Source of the DNA: Litorilituus lipolyticus
GTDB taxonomy: Bacteria > Pseudomonadota > Gammaproteobacteria > Enterobacterales > Alteromonadaceae
Reading direction: 5' to 3'
DNA length: 64,000 nt
Assembly (NCBI RefSeq): GCF_006439335.1
Contig: NZ_SAWY01000036.1
Coordinates: 62,356-126,355 of the forward strand
The position numbers and the translations under genes are program-made. Positions 1-7,546 of the stretch are shown here, piece after piece (positions within the stretch are counted from its first letter, which is position 1; every line of letters starts with the position of its first letter). Under the pieces are notes generated by a model. It made no database searches, was not told the origin of the DNA, and saw only the letters and a list, made by a program, of their open reading frames with translations.

Positions 1-5
1 TTTTT

Positions 6-25
6 GCAAATCAAAGCAAATCAAA
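6..25. repeat. Tandem 10-bp repeat upstream of the AlpA-like gene
   Basis: The 10-mer GCAAATCAAA occurs twice back to back (6-15 and 16-25), followed by a partial third copy in AT-rich sequence. It lies at the window edge, about 40 bp upstream of the AlpA-like gene. It could be a binding site for a regulator or part of an oriT; the repeat itself is seen directly, its role is not. Confidence 0.6.
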
Positions 26-38
26 TTTAATCAATAAT

Positions 39-61
39 AACCTCAAATAACGAATGAGGTT
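39..61. promoter_or_regulatory. Inverted repeat covering the ribosome binding site of the AlpA-like gene
   Basis: Perfect 7-bp arms AACCTCA (39-45) and TGAGGTT (55-61) are separated by 9 bp. The right arm contains the only Shine-Dalgarno-like sequence (GAGG) for the ATG at 65. As RNA it would hide the ribosome binding site; as DNA it would suit a dimeric repressor. A matching arrangement precedes the integrase gene at the other side of the element. Confidence 0.5.
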
Positions 62-64
62 CAT

Positions 65-370
65 ATGAAAAACACGAAATTAATAGATAGGAATGAATTA
101 GCAGTAATGCTGCGAACATCCCCTGAAAATATTTCAAATCAAATCTACCGAGGGAATCAAGGTATTAACATTCCTTTTAGCACCAAAATAGGAGCCAGAA
201 GATTCTGGCAACTTGAAACTGTAGCTTGTTGGTTGAAAGAACAGGAAGATGCACAACGGGAGTTAACTAAGCAGTTAGCTGAAGACAAGCGCCAATCTAG
301 CGCTGCCAATGATTTGTTATACAGACCCCAGAATCCTCGTGGTATTCATTTAATTAAAAAGAAACAGTAA
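65..370 (+). CDS. AlpA/excisionase-like helix-turn-helix protein
   Basis: A 101-aa protein with a single MerR/AlpA-type helix-turn-helix in its first 60 residues. The pattern is a first helix with LAVMLRTS, a glycine turn, IPFSTKIGARRFW, then a VACWL helix, as in HTH_17/AlpA proteins that act as excisionases or regulators of integrated elements. The C-terminal 40 residues are charged and probably disordered. It is the first gene of a rightward transfer cluster and lies opposite in the window to the integrase gene. The ATG at 65 follows a GAGG ribosome binding site that sits inside an inverted repeat. A role as directionality factor or transfer regulator is inferred. Confidence 0.6.
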   Translation: MKNTKLIDRNELAVMLRTSPENISNQIYRGNQGINIPFSTKIGARRFWQLETVACWLKEQEDAQRELTKQLAEDKRQSSAANDLLYRPQNPRGIHLIKKKQ

Positions 371-395
371 ACATATGAGACTAAAAGCTTCGTGT

Positions 396-472
396 GAATA
401 CACTACCGAATACAAATTTAAAAATACTAATGGCTATAAGCCTTATTTTACCTACTGAATACAAGGAATACA
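396..472. repeat. Four copies of GAATACA upstream of the ribbon-helix-helix gene (oriT candidate)
   Basis: GAATACA occurs at 396-402, 408-414, 457-463 and 466-472 in the roughly 100-bp gap between the AlpA-like gene and the ribbon-helix-helix gene. The first copy lies in a small dyad (GTGT-GAAT-ACAC). In R388-type transfer modules oriT, with binding sites for the TrwA ribbon-helix-helix protein, lies directly upstream of trwA, which is this position. No recognisable MobF nic sequence was seen, so oriT is a candidate only. Confidence 0.4.
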
Positions 473-474
473 TA

Positions 475-756
475 ATGACAACACAAGTAATTACAACAAG
501 ATTTCCCAGAAAAGATGCTGAAGATCTTAAATATTATGCCGAGTTAAATAATCTTACTACTGCTGAAATGGTAAGACTGGCCTGCAAAACATATACAGCA
601 ACAGAGCAACAAAAAATAGTGCTTCAACAGCTTCAGAATAACATAACCAAGAACGTGTTTATTATGTTAAATGCAACTATCAACCTAACAAATGAAGACA
701 GGAAGGATGCTGCAAGAGCAATAAATTTAGAGCTAGATGGGGTGACTGTAAAATGA
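475..756 (+). CDS. Ribbon-helix-helix relaxosome accessory protein (TrwA/MobC-like)
   Basis: A 93-aa protein whose N-terminus (MTTQVITTRFPRKD, then AEDLKYYAELNN and TTAEMVRLACKTY) fits a ribbon-helix-helix DNA-binding domain: a short beta strand followed by two helices. The C-terminal half is helical. The start at 475 is chosen because AAGGA lies 7 bases upstream; an in-frame GTG at 394 has no ribosome binding site and would overlap the repeats. It overlaps the next gene by 4 bases (ATGA), so the two are translationally coupled. Position directly before coupling protein and MobF relaxase matches TrwA of R388, which binds oriT and stimulates the relaxosome. Function is inferred from fold and order. 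Confidence 0.6.
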   Translation: MTTQVITTRFPRKDAEDLKYYAELNNLTTAEMVRLACKTYTATEQQKIVLQQLQNNITKNVFIMLNATINLTNEDRKDAARAINLELDGVTVK

Positions 757-1133
757 ATAATTATATCCCCCCCTCACAAGCAAGAAGAAACTGGCTACTC
801 ATTTCACTAACATTCGTGTTTTTCTTCATTTTAATTGAAATAGTATTAATTAAGCTGTTTTGGAGTGATGATTATGGCTTGTTAGGTTCTCATATCAACT
901 TTCTTTTATCTTCGCTAAAAGCCTTTATTTTTAACTTTTCTTCAGTAATGTTTACCGAATATGTTTTCACGTTGGAAGATCTTAAATTAAAAGAAAAGTT
1001 AAAGTTATTTGCTGTTACAACTGTTAGCTTATCTTTAATTTTTAGCGCTTTAATATCTTGGTTTTTAGTGTGGCGAAAATCGGCAAAAATTGTTGATATA
1101 AAAGTTATGGGAGGTGAAATTGTTAAATCTTAA
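753..1133 (+). CDS. Small two-TM protein, likely detached membrane anchor of the coupling protein
   Basis: A 126-aa protein with two predicted membrane helices (about residues 14-36 and 85-107) separated by a roughly 50-residue loop and ending in a short cytoplasmic tail (DIKVMGGEIVKS). Type IV coupling proteins normally begin with two such helices around a periplasmic loop, followed by a basic and Gly-containing stretch and then the ATPase domain. Here the ATPase ORF that follows begins without any membrane helix and overlaps this gene in the +1 frame. The simplest reading is a coupling protein split into anchor and motor; a sequencing or natural frameshift in one gene is the alternative. 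Confidence 0.5.
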   Translation: MNNYIPPSQARRNWLLISLTFVFFFILIEIVLIKLFWSDDYGLLGSHINFLLSSLKAFIFNFSSVMFTEYVFTLEDLKLKEKLKLFAVTTVSLSLIFSALISWFLVWRKSAKIVDIKVMGGEIVKS

Positions 1134-2454
1134 AACAACAATTAAATCTCTAGGACTTTTTAACAAAGCAGATCCAAATGAGCTAAAGTTACACCCCTGT
1201 TTACCTTTGAATGAACATCAAGAAGAGGGAAATATATTTACATTTGGTGTGCATGGCAGTGGTAAATCGACATTAATAAAATACTTAGTTAAACAGCTAC
1301 TAAATCTACCCAACAAAAAGCTTATTATTTTTGATGAAAAGAAAGAATATACCGAATATTTTTTCAAAAGAAAAAGCACTTACTTAATTGCCCCTTGGGA
1401 TCGGCGTTCTTTTTATTGGGCAATTGAACTTGATCTAACGCATATAGCGCATTTTAGACAATTAGCAGAACAGTTGATCCATGTTGATGAAAAGCAACCT
1501 ACATGGGGACAAGGCGCACGTGAAATATTTGTAGCGCTATTGGTCACTAGTTATGAAAAAAAAGAATTATCATGGAAGTCTATAAGTCATTGGCTTAATA
1601 AACCAATTGAGGTATGGATTGAAGAATTTGAAAACTATCATCCTGCGGCAAATAAATTTTTAACTGGCTCAAACGAAACTATTAGCAGTTATATATCAAA
1701 CCTTTCTTCAAATATTGGTTGGATTCACGATCTTGCTAACATGATCAATGAAGACTCAAAGCAATTATCTTTAAAGTCTTGGTTAAATAGTTCTGATTTA
1801 AAGTTTAACTCATTAATTATTCAGTCTCATCCTCTCCACACTGAAATGATGACTAAATTAACGGGGGCAATGCTTCAATATATAACCAATTTAATATTGT
1901 CGAAGCCTGATGATCAAAAACAACAATATTGGATGATATTAGATGAGCTGGGGAATATCCCTCAGAATTCCTATTTAGCTACATGGTTATCTGTAGGAAG
2001 ATCTAAAGGAACACGAACTATTGCTGGTACTCAAAGCGTATCGCAATTAAAAGAAGTTTATGGTGAAAATACAACTGAAACGATTCTGAACCTATTTAAA
2101 AATCATGTGGTTTTTCAATGTGGCGCAATAGGTAAAACTGCCGAAGTAGCATCAGAAAGTTTAGGGCAGGTTATTTTTGAAAGACCCACTCAAAGCACAC
2201 AAAGTGACGGAACCATTAATTTTTCGTGGCACCGATTTACTGAAAATTTAGTCCCCCGAAATAAAATAGTAAATATCAAAAATACAAAAAAGGGTGTTAA
2301 AGGGTTTGCAAAGTTATCTGGTAATAAAAACGTATTTGAATATATTTTCCCATTCGATAAATCGAATAAAATTGCCCATGCTTCTTCCTATATTGACTCG
2401 GATGTTAAAAAGAAAAATATTAAGCGTGGTCGCATAGCTGAAAGGGGGAAGTAA
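1120..2454 (+). CDS. Type IV coupling protein ATPase domain (TraD/TrwB-like), without membrane anchor
   Basis: A 444-aa soluble ATPase with Walker A GVHGSGKST at about residues 43-51 and Walker B WMILDELGNIP at about 270, the signature of TraD/TrwB/VirD4 coupling proteins that link the relaxosome to the secretion channel. GRSKGTRTIAGTQS follows, as in the TraD/TraG AAA domain. The start is taken as TTG 1120, five bases after a strong GGGAGG (1109-1114); the GTG at 1114 overlaps that ribosome binding site. Full coupling proteins carry two N-terminal membrane helices, which here sit in the preceding overlapping gene. The stop overlaps the next ATG (TAATG). The last dozen residues were copied into the following 80-aa ORF. 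Confidence 0.8.
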   Translation: MLNLKTTIKSLGLFNKADPNELKLHPCLPLNEHQEEGNIFTFGVHGSGKSTLIKYLVKQLLNLPNKKLIIFDEKKEYTEYFFKRKSTYLIAPWDRRSFYWAIELDLTHIAHFRQLAEQLIHVDEKQPTWGQGAREIFVALLVTSYEKKELSWKSISHWLNKPIEVWIEEFENYHPAANKFLTGSNETISSYISNLSSNIGWIHDLANMINEDSKQLSLKSWLNSSDLKFNSLIIQSHPLHTEMMTKLTGAMLQYITNLILSKPDDQKQQYWMILDELGNIPQNSYLATWLSVGRSKGTRTIAGTQSVSQLKEVYGENTTETILNLFKNHVVFQCGAIGKTAEVASESLGQVIFERPTQSTQSDGTINFSWHRFTENLVPRNKIVNIKNTKKGVKGFAKLSGNKNVFEYIFPFDKSNKIAHASSYIDSDVKKKNIKRGRIAERGK

Positions 2455-2904
2455 TGTTAACTCTGATAGCTATTAACAACACTGAATATTATAAAAATAC
2501 TGTTCAGGATGATTATTATATTTCTGAAGAATCACTCGGCATATGGCATGGTGATCAAAAAGAGCAATGTAAGTTGCTTCAAAACGTCAACGTAACTGAT
2601 CTTAATAATCTATTAAATTCAGAACATTCCGTATGCGGTACAGAATCATCTAATTTAAATATTAAGAGTGGACGTTTAGTTGAAGGGGGAAAATAATGCT
2701 AACCCTATCAGCTATTAACAACATTGAATATTATAAAAATATTGATCAGGATGATTATTATATTTCTGAAGAGTCTTTGGGGATCTGGCATGGTAAGTTG
2801 AAAAAACACTTTAAATTACCAGAAAATGTCAATACTACTCACTTTGATAATTTACTGAATTCAAAACACCCTTCATGTGGTAAAGAGTTATTTAACTCAA
2901 ATCA
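2415..2904 (+). repeat. Diverged tandem duplication of the coupling protein/relaxase junction
   Basis: Unit 1 is 2415-2656 (242 bp) and unit 2 is 2657-2904 (248 bp); they differ in length by two codons. Each unit contains the 3' end of a coupling protein reading frame, a TAATG stop/start junction, and the first 68-70 codons of a MobF relaxase. The 12-mer AAATATTAAGCG begins unit 1 (2415-2426) and follows unit 2 (2905-2916), while a decayed form (AAATATTAAG, 2657-2666) marks the boundary. That is the layout expected from a tandem duplication between two short direct repeats. Confidence 0.75.
2454..2696 (+). pseudogene. Chimeric 80-aa ORF: duplicated relaxase N-terminus fused to a coupling protein C-terminus
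   Basis: Residues 1-68 match the first 70 residues of the following relaxase at roughly two thirds identity, including both tyrosine pairs (YY at 12-13 and 21-22) and ISEESLGIWHG. The last 12 residues (NIKSGRLVEGGK) match instead the C-terminus of the coupling protein before it (NIKRGRIAERGK). It lacks the three-histidine metal site of a relaxase, so it cannot be an active relaxase alone. It is a by-product of the tandem duplication described at 2415-2904. The frame is still open, the GGGGG ribosome binding site and TAATG coupling are kept, and changes are spread along it, so expression as a small peptide is possible but unproven. Confidence 0.75.
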
Positions 2905-5188
2905 AAATATTAAGCGAGTTGGCTGGGACTTAACCTTTTCTGCTCCTAAAAGTATTAGCTTACTTTGGGCTACAGCAAATGAAAAAGACAGAAATGAAAT
3001 ATCAGCAGCTTTACTTCAAGCGGTTAAGTACACCATTGACTACCTAGAAAAATATTTAGCAGGGATTAAAAGAGGAAAAAATGGTATTTGTAAGGAAGAT
3101 GCACAGGCAATATTATCTGCATTAATAGTTCATTACACTTCGCGAGAGTTAGATCCCCAGCTTCATGTGCATACAATAATTCCGAATTGTGCAAAATCAA
3201 AATCTGGAAAGCTAATGGCACTCGATAGCAGAAAAATATATATGAACCAAAAAATTTTAGGGATTATATTCCGCTGTCAGTTCGCTAAAGAATTAATGGC
3301 TTTAGGGTACGAATTAGAAAAAGACGAAGAATCATTCCGGTGCTCTAAAATCCCTAAATATCTAGAAGCTGAGTTTTCAACCAGAGCAAATCAAATTAAC
3401 AAAGTATTAAAAGACAACAATATAAAATCAAGCGCGTCAAAAGGTGGTGACTTAATAAAGCTTACCACCCGTAAGAAAAAGCAAGCTATTAAATTAAGTG
3501 ATCTTTTTATCACATGGAAAAATAAAATTAACAGTATAAAAGATAGAAAAGAAGAAATTAAAGAAAAATCAGATATTCCTGAAAGTGCTATTAAACGAAT
3601 TACAGCATCAAAATCAAGCTTTACTCGCCAACAATTAGAATATGAAATATTAATTGATGAAATGCTCAGTGGTAAAAATATTATTGATTTAAAACGTACT
3701 ATTAATACTGAATTTGAAAGTGAAGAATTAGTTTTGATCTCAAATGGGCAATATTCAGATTATTTCACCACACAGCAAATTTTGACTTTAGAAAAAGAAT
3801 TATTAGATATATTGACTGACTTGGCTAATAAACAAGAGCATGCGGCATCTGCTCAAGAGCTTTCTGACGCTATTGATCTCTTCAAACATGAAACGGGCTT
3901 CATAGCATCATATGAACAAACTAAAGCGTTAGAGCATGCTTGTTTAAGCGCTGATTTCAGTATTGTTCAAGGCTCAGCAGGCGCTGGTAAATCAACCGTA
4001 ATGAGAAGTATTAACATTCTTTATAAAAAGAAAGGTAAAAAAATATTAGGGGCGACGGTTGTAAAAAAAGCAGCAAATAATTTAATGAATGAAACAGGTA
4101 TACACTCCGTTACTATCGCAAAAATTCAGCATTTAATTCTCAATAATGATCAAAGTATTAAAAATATTGACGTACTAATTATTGATGAAGCGGGTCAAGT
4201 ATCTACTACAGCCCTTCTGGATATTACAAAGTTTGCGTATCAAAATAACATTAAATTAATTTTAACAGGCGAAGATAAGCAATTAGATTCTATCAATTTG
4301 GGAGGTTCTTTATCTTACATTTCTGAAAAATTAGGCTGCTATAGAATAGAGAAAATTCAACGTCAAACTACCCCTTTAGGTAGAGAAATAGTTGCAAACT
4401 TTAGAGATGGCAATGCTAAAAGTGCGTTTACTAAATTAGGGCGTGAAAAGTTACTAAATTTTTCAAACTCAGCGCAAGAGTCACAAGAAAAATTAATGAG
4501 CTGCTTAGTTGAGTACATAGAAAATCCAAAAAATAAACAATACATTGTATTAGCGTCTAGATGGTCAAAGGTTGATGAAATATCTACCTTGATAAGACAG
4601 CACTTAAAATCTAAAAATGCCATAGAGAATGATGAATACACGCGTTCATGTATCGTTTCAAATCACAAATGTGAACTTGAATTTTCAGTTGGCGATACGG
4701 TTAGGTTTAGTCGCAATGATTACAAGCTTGGCGTAATTAATGGCACCACAGGAATAATTAAAAGTTTAAAAGAAATTATGGGAATTCTAAGGTTTGAAGT
4801 TTTAATGGATTCAAACCAAATTGTTTACTTCTCTGAAGAACAATATCAAGACGAAACCGGTAATTTACAATTAAGTCATGGCTATGCTTCAACAATTTAT
4901 AGCGCCCAAGGAGCAACAGTTGCCGGAGACTCTTTTATTTTATGGGATTCATCTATGCATAAGTCACTAACTTATGTTGCAGGATCTAGGCATAAACAAA
5001 ATAGTCAGTGGTTTTTTAACAATGCTGAAATTGAAGAGTTTAGAAAAACCAAATCACAAAGCTCATTAGATATCGTAAGTGAAATCTCATCACAAGATCG
5101 ACAGAAAAAATTAGCAACTAAATTAATAGATAACATAGAACAAAAAGCAACATTGAAATTGCAGTTACCAAAATTAAGTATGGGGTGA
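2696..5188 (+). CDS. MobF-family conjugative relaxase/helicase (TrwC/TraI-like)
   Basis: An 830-aa protein with an N-terminal TrwC relaxase domain: tyrosine pairs at residues 12-13 and 21-22, TFSAPKSISLLWA at about 80-92, and the metal-binding histidines H146, H157 and H159 in HYTSRELDPQLHVH, spaced as in TrwC. A RecD-like helicase follows, with Walker A GSAGAGKST near residue 430, Walker B LIIDEAGQVS near 497 and a C-terminal GYASTIYSAQGATV motif. It nicks oriT, stays covalently bound to the strand and unwinds the DNA for transfer. It is shorter than TrwC (966 aa) and F TraI (1756 aa), ending soon after the helicase core. It is coupled to the upstream ORF by TAATG. Confidence 0.88.
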   Translation: MLTLSAINNIEYYKNIDQDDYYISEESLGIWHGKLKKHFKLPENVNTTHFDNLLNSKHPSCGKELFNSNQNIKRVGWDLTFSAPKSISLLWATANEKDRNEISAALLQAVKYTIDYLEKYLAGIKRGKNGICKEDAQAILSALIVHYTSRELDPQLHVHTIIPNCAKSKSGKLMALDSRKIYMNQKILGIIFRCQFAKELMALGYELEKDEESFRCSKIPKYLEAEFSTRANQINKVLKDNNIKSSASKGGDLIKLTTRKKKQAIKLSDLFITWKNKINSIKDRKEEIKEKSDIPESAIKRITASKSSFTRQQLEYEILIDEMLSGKNIIDLKRTINTEFESEELVLISNGQYSDYFTTQQILTLEKELLDILTDLANKQEHAASAQELSDAIDLFKHETGFIASYEQTKALEHACLSADFSIVQGSAGAGKSTVMRSINILYKKKGKKILGATVVKKAANNLMNETGIHSVTIAKIQHLILNNDQSIKNIDVLIIDEAGQVSTTALLDITKFAYQNNIKLILTGEDKQLDSINLGGSLSYISEKLGCYRIEKIQRQTTPLGREIVANFRDGNAKSAFTKLGREKLLNFSNSAQESQEKLMSCLVEYIENPKNKQYIVLASRWSKVDEISTLIRQHLKSKNAIENDEYTRSCIVSNHKCELEFSVGDTVRFSRNDYKLGVINGTTGIIKSLKEIMGILRFEVLMDSNQIVYFSEEQYQDETGNLQLSHGYASTIYSAQGATVAGDSFILWDSSMHKSLTYVAGSRHKQNSQWFFNNAEIEEFRKTKSQSSLDIVSEISSQDRQKKLATKLIDNIEQKATLKLQLPKLSMG

Positions 5189-5321
5189 TTACCTGACATT
5201 CGGCTTTTGTCACAATCCCTCAGCTTAACAATATTTTAATACCAAATTTAGAAATAAGAGGGTATAAATTTTACAAAACTTAACTTAATAATGATTTCTA
5301 GGTTGCCTTTCAATTTGTGTA

Positions 5322-5816
5322 TCAATCAGCACATTGCGCTTGATGCAAACTCTTTACAAAAACATCTTTTCCACCTTCCCCTGTATCCCAAACTAGGACA
5401 GTTTCCTTTATTTTTTTTCTTCCTAAAATTGTTCTGATGTCAATGCAACCAAGCCGTAGTGATTTAACTCTTAGGTGCATTTGTACAATCAAATCGCAGC
5501 CCTGAAGTGAATCAAATTGATCGACTTTTATGCCAGTATTGGGATGTAAATTTTCATACTCGTCCCCCTGACCTTTATAGGAAGTTACTCCATCGCCATC
5601 ATTTGAGGTGAATCCCCCACTAGAGATAATAATTGAATCAAAGGGTTCATCAGAGCCATTCACTAAATAGAGTGATTCGTTCTTACGTGTTAGCCATAAT
5701 AAGGGTTTCCTTAACTCTGCCTTTCGGGGAGTCATTGGTCCTCCAAACTTACTTTTACGTTTTTCTAAAGGGAGCCAAACAAACTCATTCTCAATAACTT
5801 TATTTATGTTCTTCAT
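5322..5816 (-). CDS. Hypothetical protein
   Basis: A 164-aa protein that I do not recognise. It has no membrane helix or signal peptide. A serine/glycine-rich stretch (SSGGFTSNDGDG) lies near residue 85, and the C-terminal part is basic with VLVWDTGEGGKDVF. The ATG at 5816 is preferred, with AAGG eleven bases upstream; an in-frame TTG at 5843 would add nine residues. It is separated from the upstream small-gene operon by 155 bp containing a GC-rich hairpin, so it may be a separate unit. Its stop faces the relaxase gene about 130 bp away with no obvious terminator between them. Confidence 0.45.
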   Translation of the reverse strand: MKNINKVIENEFVWLPLEKRKSKFGGPMTPRKAELRKPLLWLTRKNESLYLVNGSDEPFDSIIISSGGFTSNDGDGVTSYKGQGDEYENLHPNTGIKVDQFDSLQGCDLIVQMHLRVKSLRLGCIDIRTILGRKKIKETVLVWDTGEGGKDVFVKSLHQAQCAD

Positions 5817-5945
5817 GCAATTAACTGCCTTGTATAATTCCAACTTTAATCACTGATAAATATCTATTAAACCCATTAAATAATTTCTGTCTTATACTAC
5901 TGTAGATATGTGTAATCAGCTATCAATTCATATAATGCTGAAAGT

Positions 5946-5995
5946 GTCGGTGGTGTCATCAAACGTGTATCCACACCACGCCACCGACCGTGTGG
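5946..5995. repeat. GC-rich nested inverted repeats
   Basis: GTCGGTGG (5946-5953) pairs with CCACCGAC (5981-5988), and inside and across it CCACAC (5971-5976) pairs with GTGTGG (5990-5995), so two alternative stems exclude each other. The tract is clearly richer in GC than the surrounding element. It lies directly after the stop codon of the 158-aa gene on the minus strand but has no T tract on either strand, so it is not a standard terminator. A processing signal, protein site or remnant of a mobile sequence is possible. Confidence 0.5.
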
Positions 5996-5998
5996 ACG

Positions 5999-6475
5999 TT
6001 ATTCTTTTTTACAAAAATAGGTAAAGCCTGTAATTTGACGAGATAAATCATCATCTAATGATGCCAACTTTTTATTATACAAATTCTCTAGCTGTTTATT
6101 CTTCTCATCTAGAGGAAGCCTTTGAATAATTTTAGGTACTGTTTCTCGAAGCAACGCTCTTAACCAACCTCGGTGAAATAAAGGTCTAATAGTATCTAGA
6201 GGAGGATAAATTAACTGAATAAATGGCTCAGGATTTGGTTCAATATACTTTCTTCTTTCTGCTATTTTTTCACATAATTCAGCCATATCTAAATTTAACT
6301 TTAAACAGATAGCTTTAATAAACTCATTGTGAGTTTTGTGAGGCTGTTCTAAAAACTGATTTAACCTTCTTAGCCCTTTTGAGGTGTTTGCATAACCTAC
6401 TTGCTCAACTAATTTGAGTTTAGTCACGCCAAGTGAGTGAAGTTTTTGCTCAAACCATTGCTTAAATTCATTCAT
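5999..6475 (-). CDS. Hypothetical protein with possible helix-turn-helix N-terminus
   Basis: A 158-aa protein. Residues 15-75 (KLKLVEQVGYANTSKGLRRLNQFL and the helix after it) resemble a small DNA-binding helix-turn-helix fold, with a lysine-rich first helix, a Gly-Tyr turn and a KGLRRL recognition-like helix. The rest (PPLDTIRPLFHRGWLRALLRE) is unrecognised. It is the last gene of the leftward small-gene operon and overlaps the preceding gene by 8 bases. A regulatory role is only an inference; no catalytic motif is visible. Confidence 0.5.
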   Translation of the reverse strand: MNEFKQWFEQKLHSLGVTKLKLVEQVGYANTSKGLRRLNQFLEQPHKTHNEFIKAICLKLNLDMAELCEKIAERRKYIEPNPEPFIQLIYPPLDTIRPLFHRGWLRALLRETVPKIIQRLPLDEKNKQLENLYNKKLASLDDDLSRQITGFTYFCKKE

Positions 6476-6707
6476 AAGAATCTACCATTTCATCATACAT
6501 TTGATTACTAAGCAGTGGTAATCCATTTTCAACCTCATAAACTCCGACTGCGGCAAACCAATTCATATAAGGGTAATCATTATGTAAATTCTTACTCATT
6601 GCATTGATACACTCTTGCAGATGATATTCATACTCATCATCTTTGTTGATGATGCAACTTCCCGCCATTCTTTTAAGACAATTAAGACTGTCGATCTGCT
6701 CACTCAT
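6468..6707 (-). CDS. Small hypothetical protein
   Basis: A 79-aa acidic protein, rich in Glu, Asp, Tyr and Met, with two to three cysteines near the N-terminus (NCLKRMAGSCI) and HLQEC further on. I do not recognise it. The ATG at 6707 is chosen because AAGGGG lies five bases upstream; an in-frame GTG at 6713 overlaps that site. It starts 9 bp after the 203-aa gene ends and overlaps the 158-aa gene by 8 bases, so the three are very probably translated from one message. Confidence 0.5.
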   Translation of the reverse strand: MSEQIDSLNCLKRMAGSCIINKDDEYEYHLQECINAMSKNLHNDYPYMNWFAAVGVYEVENGLPLLSNQMYDEMVDSYE

Positions 6708-6716
6708 TTTCACCCC

Positions 6717-7328
6717 TTATGATTTAAAGGTAGTTAAATAAATTTTGCTATTAGTTTGATTGTTTGGCCTTGACGACATGCTTACAACAGCAAATATTTC
6801 ACTGGTAACAAAAGGCTCAATCACAGCACCAATTTTTTTAAACCATTCTATTGTTTGGCTATTTTTAGGGGCTTCAATATTGCACGTTATAGCGATTGGC
6901 GGTTTACTTTTCTTGGTCGAAAAGAATGCGCTCAAATCCTCAGCACTATCAATATCAAAAATATCTAGCTGCAAGCTTTTACTAACTTTTAAACAAGAAA
7001 CATAATCGGCATAATCATGGCCAACAAGGTTTGCCAAAAACCATGATGAAGTGAGTGCGTAAAGTAATTCACTTAGTTGATTTTCATTACTCAATCGAAC
7101 TTTAAAATCGTTGTTATTATTGGTAATGAAAATATCGTTACACTCTGCTGTTACTATATAATCTGCAAACTGAAAATTTGCGGTATTTTCTTTTGCTAAA
7201 AGCATACTTCCACCGTTAGTATTTAATGTGGTTAATTTCTGACAGCACTCTTGAACATCAACTAATACCTTGTCGTTACAGCTATTCGCAACTCCAATAA
7301 AAAGTGTTAAACCTGAATCTTCTTGCAC
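6717..7328 (-). CDS. Hypothetical protein in a leftward accessory operon
   Basis: A 203-aa soluble protein with GTG start at 7328, six bases after a perfect AAGGAGG. Alternating hydrophobic strands suggest an alpha/beta fold (GLTLFIGVANS at the N-terminus, IAITCNI near residue 145, EIFAVVSMSS near 180), but no family motif is recognised. It follows a small membrane protein by 36 bp and precedes two further small genes, all on the same strand. With one of its neighbours a two-helix membrane protein, a membrane-linked complex is conceivable, but the function is unknown. Confidence 0.5.
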   Translation of the reverse strand: MQEDSGLTLFIGVANSCNDKVLVDVQECCQKLTTLNTNGGSMLLAKENTANFQFADYIVTAECNDIFITNNNNDFKVRLSNENQLSELLYALTSSWFLANLVGHDYADYVSCLKVSKSLQLDIFDIDSAEDLSAFFSTKKSKPPIAITCNIEAPKNSQTIEWFKKIGAVIEPFVTSEIFAVVSMSSRPNNQTNSKIYLTTFKS

Positions 7329-7364
7329 TTTTAACCTCCTTCAAATGAAATCCCCTACCGCCAG

Positions 7365-7523
7365 TCAAATCGCAATAAGCAGTACTAACAAAGCGACAAA
7401 TAAATACGACTTGGGTAATACGATCCAATTGCTTTTTCCATCATCTTTATGGAATAAGGATAATACACCGCCACAAACGATACCGAAGCCTATAACCAAT
7501 AAAATAGGAAGTATTAAAGCCAT
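7365..7523 (-). CDS. Small two-helix membrane protein (52 aa)
   Basis: A 52-aa ORF not long enough for usual ORF cut-offs. ATG at 7523 follows AAGGTG with a 6-base gap. It consists of two hydrophobic helices (residues 2-24, ALILPILLVIGFGIVCGGVL, and residues 38-52, ending VALLVLLIAI) joined by a polar FHKDDGKSNW loop, so it should be an integral inner-membrane hairpin. It lies between the 57-aa and 203-aa genes with gaps of 23 and 36 bp, in the same operon. Small hairpin proteins of this kind can be toxins, channels or anchors; nothing in the sequence decides. Confidence 0.55.
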   Translation of the reverse strand: MALILPILLVIGFGIVCGGVLSLFHKDDGKSNWIVLPKSYLFVALLVLLIAI

Positions 7524-7546
7524 AATTTCACCTTACCTTTTACTAG

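Noticed and set aside
1114-1119. GTG 1114 as start of the coupling ATPase
   Set aside because: It lies inside the GGGAGG ribosome binding site; TTG 1120 has proper spacing.
1101-1135. Programmed +1 frameshift joining the membrane-anchor ORF and the coupling ATPase
   Set aside because: TCT TAA A could permit a +1 slip, but there is no upstream stimulator at the right distance as in the RF2 gene, and the GGGAGG-TTG initiation site explains translation of the second ORF.
5946-5995. Integron attC site
   Set aside because: The outer core sequences (RYYYAAC and GTTRRRY) are not present at the ends and no integron integrase or cassette array is near.
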